64,000 nucleotides of DNA from the NCBI RefSeq assembly GCF_037975245.1, contig NC_092564.1:15770984-15834983 (forward strand). Direction: 5' to 3'. Made by a program: the position numbers and the translations under genes. The DNA is from Apostichopus japonicus (Eukaryota; Echinodermata; Holothuroidea; Aspidochirotida; Stichopodidae). Shown piece by piece: positions 12,654 to 23,800 of the stretch (positions within the stretch are counted from its first letter, which is position 1; every line of letters begins with the position of its first letter). The notes below the pieces were generated by a model. It made no database searches, was not told the DNA's origin, and saw nothing but the letters and a program-made list of their open reading frames with translations.

Positions 12654-14761
12654 ATGCAAACAGAACGGCTAGCGCAGTTTTCCAAGTTTGGAAAGAAGAT
12701 CATTTGCATCGCACGAAATTACTTGTAAGTTGTAATTATAGATCCGACCAGGGAGTTGTTATAAACAACTCCCTGATCTGACCAACTGAAGCCACAGGCG
12801 TTCGCAACGTGTGACACAGTAATTATATGTAAACACTGTTGCGTACGTTGGATCTGACACCAACACATATGGTACAAATTGTAGTTGAAGTGTAGGCCTA
12901 TCATACTTATTGTAATTAGTTTCAGTTATTAATCACAGGAGAGCAAAGCCTACTTAGTAATCAGATATATCCATGCACTTGTCATGATTTCATAGGTCGA
13001 TGTAACCTTTTCTAGCATATGTAAATAATGTAGGCGTGTAACTCTAATTTTAGCAACTGCAATTTGATAATCCTTGATTTGTACTATAACAATAGTATGC
13101 TAGGTCCTGGATAGAAACAAATAAGCATGTCAGATGTGGGTCTTTACGTTGTTATTTCTGTAACACAAAGGCAAAGTTTTGTGCTGTACATGCTGCACAT
13201 ATGTACAAGATACATTGACCTATGGTTGTTCACCATCAGTGGCATCATCAGTAGATTGGTCAACAAGTTCATGGCTGACATGGAGAGCAATAAGTCCACT
13301 CACAAAAAGTCTAAAAAATTTGATTATTGGTAATCAATTTTAGCCATATCATGGCATACTTTGATGAGGGTGGGGTGGGAACTGATGATCTTTTATTCTT
13401 TTAGTCATATTTGATATATTGTATATTATATATTGTATAATAGGATATACTTCACCAGCAGCCTTAGGAAGTGTATTGTTAGTAGATAATGCCTTGGGGG
13501 TTTGGTTATATATAAGGCTATGAAGCTTTTAAATTAAATTTTGCAACCTCCAAGAAAAATAAAAATGAAAATTGTAAGAAAACTAATAACCTTCATGCAC
13601 AGTTTTGTGCACTTGACTTAAATAACAATCATTGCCAGACCTGAGTTATCCAAAGGCTCTACAATCTACCAAAGCAATCTTGCAGCTTGAATAACTTCTC
13701 AACATGTTCTTTGCATCCAGAAGTGAAAAACTGGCAAATTTACAGACACTTAAGGATGCTGGAAAGTTGGGAGAAAATGCCAGGGTTACTGTAAAGGGGC
13801 TAAATATCTAAACAAATGTGTCCCATATTATCTCCTGATAATGCAACATACAATGTGAGGTTTCACCTGTGTTATCTGCTGTGTTATCTTTGTGATTCTG
13901 AGCCTCAGTAATTCTTCCTTTTTTTGCCCTGTAGGGATCATGCCAAGGAATTAGGAAATACAGTTCCAAGTGAACCTGTCTTTTTCCTGAAACCTACAAC
14001 TGCATATCTACAGCCAGGTGCAGGTGCCATTAAGGTAAATATGAACCACAGTGGGCATTTAATTATGTTTGCCCAGTTATATTATTGGAGAGAATCACGA
14101 ATAGTGTCAGTGGAGAGACATGCTTTTGATTAACTATCTTAGAATTTCCCAATTAATGCATGTATTGACAAAATTAGTTTAAATATTCATTACATGTATT
14201 TCTTGAAATCAGTTTTGAAAATTTTAAAATTGATGAAAAATATATACACTACGAACTGCATTACCTTTTCAGATTCCGCCAGGATGTTCCAACCTTCACT
14301 TTGAAGTCGAGTTAGGAGTGGTCATTGGTAAACAAGGCTCCAACATTCCCGAGAGCACAGCGTTGGATTTTGTCGGTGGTTATACCCTAGCTCTTGACAT
14401 GACAGCCCGAGACTTGCAAGAAAAGGCAAAGAAGAAAGGTCATCCTTGGTCGATCGCTAAAGGTTTCGACACATCGTGTCCAGTCGGTCATTTCATAGCT
14501 AAGGCCGCCATTGAGGACCCTGGCAACGTTCATCTGTGGCTGAGAGTGAACGAAGAAAGTCAGCTACGTCAGGATGGCAATACCAGCAACATGATCTTTA
14601 AGATTCCAACGATCATTAGTTACATTAGCAGTTTCATGACACTAGAGGAAGGAGACTTGATATTGACCGGAACTCCGTCAGGAGTCGGACCAGTTAAATC
14701 TGGAGATGTGATAACAGCTGGCCTGGCAGAATTGGCTGAAATCAAGGTCCCTGTAGAATGA
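12654..14761 (+). CDS. FAHD1: FAHD1: acylpyruvase / oxaloacetate decarboxylase (FAH superfamily), complete, 3 coding exons
   Basis: Coding exons are 12654-12724, 13935-14034 and 14273-14761, with GT/AG junctions and consistent phases, giving about 219 aa against about 221-224 in the human protein. FAHD1 hydrolyses acylpyruvates and decarboxylates oxaloacetate in mitochondria. Family hallmarks are all present. The N-terminal GKKIICIARNY segment is followed by the catalytic-lid pair His26 and Glu29 (LDHAKE). The metal ligands are Glu68 and Glu70 (HFEVELGVV) and Asp99 (LDMTARD), and the conserved C-terminal GTPSGVGPVKSGD loop is present. I chose the ATG at 12654 (MQTERLAQFSKFGKK) because it gives the family length. 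An in-frame ATG at 12528 would add 42 residues with no counterpart in the family that I know of, so it could be upstream leader. The gene converges on DHX29, and a SINE begins almost immediately after the stop. Confidence 0.95.
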
Positions 14762-14764
14762 TGC

Positions 14765-15053
14765 AATTTATTTATCATTATTAAGACCTCACCCCTGCTC
14801 AAGATATTGTAAGATTTGTATGTATTTTAGATCCTCCTGCAAGCAGGAACTCGCTAAGAAGCCATCATTGGCTTATCAAAGCCGCAAGCTGACCGAAGTC
14901 AGTCTCTTAGATTCATATTTAACGTCCATGATTATGAATTGTCAATTGTCGACAACTCTGTAACTGGACGACATACATTAATCTTGGAGTGACTCGAACT
15001 CGGGGACCTTATGATTGAAAGGCACCGGCGTTAACCACTGAGCTAACACTCCA
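14765..15053 (-). mobile_element. tRNA-derived SINE directly downstream of FAHD1
   Basis: Read on the minus strand, a tRNA-like head (14985-15053) begins TGGAGTGTTAGCTCAGTGG (A-box region), carries a B-box-like GAGTTCGAGTC, and ends with CACTCCA able to pair with the first seven bases. It is followed by a non-tRNA body (about 14800-14984) containing CTGACTTCGGTCAGCTTGCG and an AT-rich tail towards 14765. The D and T stems are degenerate, so this is not a functional tRNA. The GC-richer central body may be one of the deeply conserved SINE cores, which needs a SINE database comparison. The FAHD1 3'UTR probably runs through it in antisense. Confidence 0.75.
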
Positions 15054-17802
15054 CAATTTCCTGTCAGTAAATCTCCTACTTTATATCCATTATGTATGTT
15101 TCACTGTTAAGTCAAATTTTCATCTTACAGTAGAGCTGATCATTACCTATAGTTAGTAATATTAAAAGGTGCAAGGTGAATTATAAATGCAAACATCAAG
15201 CACAACTCTTCATGTAAGAGGTTGCATGGAAAAAGAGTGGTTGGAGAAAGAGGGAGGGGCAAGTTTCAGGCAAATGGTTTGGGGTGTCAACCAAGCAATC
15301 ACACTACTCATATCAATTTTTAAAATGCCATTTAGAGTGATATATTTTCATTCAGGAGAAGACAAAACTTTCAACTGTGGTGGAATGGTGAGAGGGAAAT
15401 CCATTTGCCTGTGTAGTATTACCACATCTTTCTGGAGTAATGTTAAGTGGATGAGCTAGAAGCCTGCAATATAAAAGTATATAAAAGTGGGGGAGGGAGG
15501 GAACAAGGGGGGGGGGGGAGCGAGGGTAACATGGTGTGGATGCTGATTTGATTACAAATGGAGTTTTCAGATTACTTCATTGAAATTCAGAATATTTTGT
15601 TATTTTACTGATTGAACATGATTTAGTGGATCGACTTTTGTTTACCACTTGTGAAGGCTCTGAACGTTCCCGTTTTGCAAAACATTTTGTGATGCGATAC
15701 CGGATAAATTTATTTGCTGCATGTTGATATGAATGGCCAGGATATTTGAATATATATGAAGGAAGAGTTGGATTGGCAGTGGGGGCACCAAAAATCCAAA
15801 AATATTCATACAAGTGCAATCAAAGGTTTCTTCAAAATGAAGATGAAAACAGACTTGCCAATCCTTAATCTAACAAATTCAGCGACGAAAAATAAAAACA
15901 AATTGAAGTCCAAGGGAATGTAACATCAATTTTTTATTGTAAAAATAAAACCTTTCTTCAAAGTGCCTTGTAATTATTAAGAGAAAGAAATAATGACGAC
16001 TCAAAACGAAACATTTTGTTCTTTGTTTATAGTGTCTCAAAACTTAAGCATACCACTGTATGAATATCTGATAACATCAGGTGTTCCATGTCATTTGGAA
16101 ATTGCATTTGATGAGTCCCAAAGAAATGACATTATAATGCAAATGAATCTATTTCTTTTAAAAAGCTTGTCTTCCTGCATAGATCTATACAAGTTGGCTA
16201 GCATGAGCATTTTGTAACACAGAAGAAAAAACTCCAAAATGGTGATTCCTCTTTATTGCACTAAGAAAAAGCTTAAATATTATTCCATAGGCAGTTGAGA
16301 AACTTCAACCCATAGAGATCTACAAAGAGAAATCATAAAATATGAAATATCATCATCATCATTACCACAATGATTGGGAAATATTTTTCCAAAAATAGAA
16401 CAAATTATTTTAGGTAGAGAGTTGCTAGGAATAGCATCATTCCATGACTCTGAGTCAAGTCAATCCCTTGTTTACAGCTGAAGAGCAGTTTGGAACAGTA
16501 AACTTAACAGCAACATGTTTGTCTGTTACCATGACGATGCACTCAAACACAATTATATTGTTAGTTTCAGTGTACTGATGGCATAACTGGTGTTGACCAC
16601 TTTCACAGTGATTTATCCAGTACAGGTCAAACCCACATTAACATATTAGAATTAAGGTGGGAGTTGTTCTCGTCAAACACTTTACAGCTAATCTTGAACA
16701 GAAAAACTGACCGGAGAGTCAAATAACAAGCTTGTGAAAGGAGAAATTTCTTTGGCCTTTCCCTGGAAGAGTCAAGCTTGCTCTGAAACTGGGGTGTGAT
16801 CCATGGTTTATCCATGGTATGCAAAGAACTGCAGCTTCCGACTGGTAAACCTCTGTAAAGAAATTGATATACATGGATTATCCAACCCCCCCCCCCCCTC
16901 CCCTCCTCAACTGAGTACTGGGGTAGCTCAATATTTGTAATCCTGTGGACACTTGTTGCAAGCACTATTTTATTGCCTTTGTTCTAATGATTACCCAAGT
17001 TACCGATGTGAAGTCAGCGCATAGTTATATAATTGTCGAAATGAAATCCACATCACAGGAGATAAACATGTCATGTGTCAAAGGGTTATAGAAATTTATG
17101 GCTAGAACAGGATTTGAATCCTGTTCTAGCTATAAAAATTTGTTTGCTCCAAAAATAATGTTAAGTTTCTGTCAAGCTCTTTTACTTTCATGTCCTTGTG
17201 AGATCTGTGTATTTGGAAACATTTTCTTACAACATGACACATATTGCCCTTTCTACATCAAATTGGTTTCTCCCAAAGAAATTTGCAATTTTAACAAATA
17301 GTAACATATAAAGAGTGCTGATAGCTGAACCTTGATTCAATTTTAATAGGCTGGTATTGTTTGTATATATGCTACTCCAGAACAAGGTTGGTCTATAAAC
17401 TGGTACTTAATGTTTCAAATTGCCCCCCCCCCACCCCATGAATTTTGCTTTGTACTAAGAAGATGTAAGCCACATTTATATAATAGCAGTATAAAGAACG
17501 CCATGGATACACAAATGCATTTACCCTGCTTCAAGAAAATTCATGATTTAGACATCAAATGATGCATCTTAAGATTATAAATTAAAGTTAAACTTATTTC
17601 TTAACACAGGGTTGTGCTAATAAATGCTTTTTAATGTTTCCCCTGAATGTCAATGGAGGTGTGAGGGGGGGGGTGGGATGCCCCCCTTTGCAAACATCAG
17701 TCACCTCCACTATAGCCACATGTCTTTGTGTTAGAAAGGTCCACTTGTTCTTCATCAAGTCAGGAGGTTCACTCAAACCTTAGGAAGAGATAAGATAATA
17801 AA
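15054..17802. other. Convergent intergenic region between FAHD1 and DHX29 (3' UTRs)
   Basis: FAHD1 (+) and DHX29 (-) both end towards this stretch, so parts are 3'UTR. It contains G-runs near 15510, C-runs near 16886 and 17403, and an AATAAA on the plus strand at 15944. On the minus strand there are an ATTAAA at 17630-17635 and an AATAAA at about 16968-16973, possible DHX29 polyadenylation signals. No coding exon was recognised. Confidence 0.5.
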
Positions 17803-20800
17803 TCACCTCCCTTCACTCTGCAACAGTCCAAGTAGATCCTGAATAATCTTCTCACCTGAAAATGATATGATATAGAATTAACAATTTTACATTATTATAA
17901 GAACAGAAATATTTGAGGAAAAACCAGCCCATCGTGGGATGAACTGAGATGTGGTATTGTCAGGGAAGAGGTGTTGGGAGTGTATAATCAAACTGGAGTG
18001 AAACCTGGGGTTAAAAAATTTCACCTGTGTGCTCTATAATGTTTTGTCCCCCCATTCTGACAGACATTTCAGGTACCAGTAAATTTACCTTAAAAATATC
18101 AAATATTTAAACATACTTTTCATGGGATATGTCATTCAATGATTTTATCCTAAACTAATTTTCAAACTTTTGGGAGTAAAATTGACAAAGCTGGGACCTG
18201 TGTGTATGTACGTGTGAGAGAGTGAATATTACCTTTGCTTTTTCACAACTGTAAATAGAAAAAGAAGGAAAAGTAATGTATGAACACCAAATACTAACAG
18301 CCACCACAGACAGACTGGGTTATGACAAAATATTACAAGCAAAACTACCCACACTATCACAAACAAACACACACGCACCTTGAATGGACATGGTTGGATC
18401 TGCCAGTTTCCGTGACAACAGAGAATCTAACAACACTCTCAGTTCCTTGAAGATAACTGCTGTCTTAGCTGGAGCCTGAGGAGAACAAAATCGACAGTAA
18501 CGAGCTTGGAAGAGTCGTACAGATTCAGTTCATTACAACAATTAAACGGTGATGATAAAAAGTCTTGTAAATTGGCAAAGTGTTACATGTCTATTCTTCT
18601 CGAATCAAGCCGATCAGACTAAAATCTGGCAAAATTTGATCTGCCGTAGTTTATAGAACGTGTACACTGCCCCACATTACAGGGGTCCAATTGACTTTTG
18701 TTGTGCAGTGTGGGATCGACTTTGTCGATACCTTTTGCCTTGACAAGTAATATCAGTGATTATACTGTAGGATAAATGGCTACCTGAAATTTGATCCAAT
18801 CGTCCACACAGATGAGTTGTTCCCTATGTTGCACAGAAATGTCTCCACCGAACAAGAGAATAGGGTACGGAGATATCAAGGTGCTATCGCGCAAGAAAAC
18901 ACGACTCTGTTTGACCTGCAACATAACAAAGGGAAGAACATCATTTTATATTTCTTTTGGAAAATCACTCATGAAAAGACCTGACTTTAAATTCTCTAAT
19001 TCTTCACGAAAAAATGAAAGCTAACATTTCTACTGCTCTTTCCAGATTTACTCAAATTTGTTTTGATCTGGATGACGCATCCTTCGGAAGCCACAAAAGA
19101 AACTAATCAGAGCCAAGTTGCAAGATTGTTTTATTTCTTGCTGTTTCCAATACATTCCACCCATTGTTCTCAAACAGGGTATCTTTGTCAATTTAAGGAG
19201 AAATGCAGAGAATGGCATTAAATTAATTTTCTGGATCAGCTTTAAGAAACCTTTCACATATAGTGAGTTCTTCAGACCAACTCAACTGATGGCTTCTTTC
19301 CTATGCTGTTACATATGGTGAGTTTTTAGACCAACTCAACTGATGGCTTCCGCTGTCAAATATAAATAATGATACACAATACCTTTTCAATGAAGGTGAC
19401 CCAGCCATAGGTTCCAAGGTTCCTATTGACCGATCCTGGATGCAAACAAGCAAACTCTCTTGAGGTGTCTGCCTGAGTTAAGATTGAGAAGTCCCTCTCT
19501 CCGTCTATGGGTGGTTCGTACCTCAATCGGGCTACGTTTGGGTACAGGCCAGCCGTCACGACAGCTTTGATGAGAGCGATGTTATCTTGATTGAGTGGAA
19601 ACTTCTCGAAAGGCGAAACTTCCATGTGACTTATCTTCAAAATGTCCGTGCCGGGGAGAAAGACCGAGTCGGGATTGATGGGTTTTCTGTCCGAGGACGT
19701 CACAAGTCCACAACTACGTATCAGCCTCTGAAGGTCTTTGGCAGCATTCTGAAGAGCAATTTGTTGAATATTCATAGATGTTTAAATAAATCACTTGTGG
19801 GTCACTAATTGTACAAACTGGCAAAACATCTTTTACCCTCTGGTAGTTTGAATGGTAAAGCCGGCTGGAACCCGGGGACCTGCATCAGCTTAAGGCTAAT
19901 CAGAATTAGCCAGTTTTAAGCCAAGTCGGTTTCAGTTTAGGGGAAAATCAATGTGTAGGACTTTTCCAGATTTTGCAGTTGACCATGCTTGATGGTTCAT
20001 GATTAAGATTGCTCAACTTAGTCGTAATCAATTACAGGTAACTACATTTGCAGCGACTTAAATGAGAGCAGGATGTTAAGCAAACAACCCAGTCAATGTG
20101 TCTGCTAATGAATCTTAATGACTAGGTCATGAATCATGATGGCAGAGTTGTGTTAGTTCTATAAAGTGAGAGCAGTTTGCAGAATTGTGTAAGAATTTGG
20201 TATCTTCCAAAACATAACCAAACTGTAAATGTTATCATACCTTTGGGTGAAGGGAGCGGATGGGAATGGAGGGGGCATTGGGGGGGGAGGGAGGTGGATG
20301 AAATGGAAGGAGTGCATTCTCTAGCTTCCTTTCATAGGTAAACCCATGAGGCACTATAGAGAGGCACTGTACCTTGGGCAATTAGTCCATGCAGAAAAAT
20401 TTTGATATATAACACTACTAATAAACAGGAATGGTTAGCCGTTTATGAAAATTGACATTACTTCCAAATCCTCACTAAATTGCTGACCAAACAACAGCTT
20501 TTAGACTCACCTCGATGTTAAGAAGATTATTCCTACTCAGAAAGTTCTTACTGCAGAATGATGACTCTTCTCTTCTGCCTTTCCTTTGAGCAAGTTTCCA
20601 TCTGAAGGGAAAAAACAGAAAACTTGGAGAAATGAGGCTACATGTTCTACATTCAGAAATAACATTCACACATGGATTATGGCATTGCGAATAAAAAAGC
20701 CTTATAGCAAAATACGATCCACTTATACGCAGAGTACTTGGAGAGAGCAATACTGGAACCTGTGGGACTTGAGTCCCTCGCAGCCACTGACCACCATATC

Positions 20801-23800
20801 TTCAGCTGTCATCGATTACCTATGGCCACTCAGCTGAAGATGCACACATACAGTATATACCTAATGCAAACAGTCTGTTCCTGTTAAGTACCCATCTACT
20901 ATTAGACAAAACTCTTCTCTTTTGTTCTCTTATCTTGGCACGCTCGGGAATGAAAATATTCCTCTATGAGGGTCAACACACTGATTAGCAGTCATCAGTA
21001 TAGGACCAAATTGTAACACATTAAATTGCTCAAAATTTGCTCATTTCTCAAAGTATTCTCACATGTTTAGAAAGGTTAGTTAGAACAGCGTGAAAAAGTT
21101 TTGTTTGTGACTTGAACCGCAGTGGTCAATTTTTGACTATCTACCATAGTTGAGGCCTGTATTGTTGACTTTTAAGGGCCACAGTGGCATCAATCCCAAG
21201 ACGTCCTAAACATAGGTCAGACTGAAAACATTAACTCCCCCTCACTCCCTTCCCCCACCCAAAATATAATAAAATGTTTCACTTACCCTGAGTATGCTTT
21301 GAATAATGTGAGATGATCAGATGCAGCGACAGACATGGCCCTCTTAGCCTGGTTGGCTCTGTCTCTCTTTTCCAGAGGGACAATAAACGGTGATTTGTCC
21401 GTCATCGCAGCAGCTATGACAGACTGAAAGTGAAGAGAGATTCAATAATTGACATTACTGTCCTGAACATCAACTTATTATCATCGCAGCAGCTATGACA
21501 GACTGAACGTGAAAAGAGATTCAAGAATTGGCATAACTGTCATGAACATATTACTCCTTCATGTTGAAATAACTTGATAGACAATGATTAATTCCAAATT
21601 AAATGATATTACTTAACAAAAGAACTTGAGGTTTCATGATACAATTTCCAATGAGTAGATAGTTTTGGTCTGCAATATTTTGAAACATGAGATTAATATA
21701 GTCTATTTGCAGGCTTCTTGAATATTGCACATATTTAACAGAATGTCTGGTCACTATCTTTCCACTGGATACTCTCATCATTGGTCCTATCTAATGGGAA
21801 GATTCTAGACTTTTGAGAGAGAAAACCATAATCCCTGCTCTACTTAAACTAATAAAAGACTGCTCGTTATTTTGTGGGATTATAAAAGGTGAAGGGTTGG
21901 GAAATGGGGAAGCAGGAGAGGAGATGCGAGAAAGGTGAAGGTCAAAGAACTAAAGCTACATCATCGGGTACAAACTCACCACAGGTTCCAGACAACCAAA
22001 CAGAGCGGCATAAACCAACATTTTACCCACTCTCACATTGAGTGGTAAAGCTGATAAGTGGTGACCCAATGGGGTGAGCTTTGGCACCTCGGTCATGGTA
22101 CAGGCACCAACCTCTCTCAGTAAAGACATCGCATTACGAACCGCAAGAGAATCTGGAGGATCCACAGCATTCTCAAGAAATTTATCCGGTTCACCAAATT
22201 CGCATTTCTATCGAGAGAACGAGAATGAAGGTCTACGTTGGGCACTGAAGCTTTAATACTGACATACATAATTTGACATACATATTAGATAATAGTCCAG
22301 GGATTCAGTTTTGATAATTTTTGGGGGGGGGTGGGTGGGAGGGGCAGGGCATATACATCTTACAGTTATTGTCAGCAGCCTTCATCCTGTTGGGAACATG
22401 ATTCATTTTACTTTGTATTGCCAAGATAATTATATTTCTTAACCGGTGCTGTGGCCGAGTGGATAAAGGCGGTTGTATGTGAAGCAATGAGGCTTAGCAA
22501 TCGGGAGGTTAGGGGTTTGATTCCCTGCCGGGTCATAGCAAGGTGGGTTTTCATCCAATAGCATGCTACAGTTTTCCCAACAAAAACGACTTTCTAAATT
22601 GAAAAAAAAAAATCCAAATTTGAACTAAAATGTTGAATTGGAAGTCTTTCGACGTGTAAGTTGTAATCCATAAGCCCTTGCGGGTTTCTCCCACATTTGT
22701 GGTGGCTTAAGCGTTGTAAAAATAACTCCTGATTATTATTATTATTATTATTCTTAAATCCCTGATAATACTGGTAGAGTAATTTCTAGAATTCCTTAGT
22801 TTAATATATCCATGAGTCCCTTACTAGTATATGGAGACAGAGTCCCTCCAGTGGTACCCGCTGTATCTCCGGTTGGCTGTATGACCTTAACTGACTGTAT
22901 TTGTACTTTGTGAACATCCTGAAGCAGATACCATCCCTGACCCTGCCTGCTCTACCCTGTCTCTGTTTGGCACTGGCCTGTGAGATGAAAACTTCCTCCA
23001 AGGAACTCATTTTTCTTTGTTCGTTGTACCTGTTGATGAAATCAAAAGAAATCAAATTACGAACAATGCCCGGCATAGGAATCGTGCCCGCGGGGACAGT
23101 GTTCAATAAAAGTTCCACATCTCGGTAAACGTACCACCCCATAGAGATTCTGCATACATAGCCTGATATCATAACCTGGAAATCTTTAGTTTCTCAAACC
23201 TAAGATGAATGTTTTCTTTGCTATTTGATAACACAAGCAAAGATTCAAGTCTTTTGAAAAATACTGCTTTCAAATAATAAAAACAAAAAACTAGCAATTT
23301 CTGAAGCTGTCAGATTTTTGGCATGTAAATGCAACACTTACACTTGTTAGAATTAAAAAGATTTATTAATAAGTTTACTTTAACAATTTAACATTCATTC
23401 TGTAAGAAAAAAAAATCTTTGCAGGTATCTCTCATGCAATATCAAGTTGTTTTGGTTCAATTCATCGAGAAGCCGGTGATGAAATGCAAAATAACTGTTC
23501 AAATTAAAGACACACAAACCAACAAGAGTTTTGAATTGTTCAATTACCTGTTTTCCTTAACTTTACCGGTGTCAATAACAAAAACAGCATCCGGTATTGT
23601 GATTCCAGTCTCGGCAATGTTGGTGGCGAGGACGACTTTCCTCACACCACGAGGAGGTATATCAAACGCAGAGCTCTGATTGGATGATGAGAGCATTGAA
23701 TGGAGGGCAATCAAGAGGTATCTGACAAGAAAAGTAACAAAACATTTTGTACTTTCTGCCCTAAAGGAGAGACTCTGTCCGGGAGAGTCGTTGGAATAGA

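Noticed and set aside
14985-15053. Functional tRNA gene
   Set aside because: The acceptor ends pair, but the D, anticodon and T stems are broken and a SINE body follows.
19840-19925. Third tRNA-like SINE head (GGGTTCCAGCC on the minus strand)
   Set aside because: The B-box resemblance is imperfect, with no A box and no recognisable body; a short GGCTAAT inverted repeat explains part of the pattern.
22443-22535. Functional tRNA-Leu or tRNA-Ser gene
   Set aside because: A and B boxes are good, but the acceptor stem does not pair and an ATT-tailed SINE body follows.
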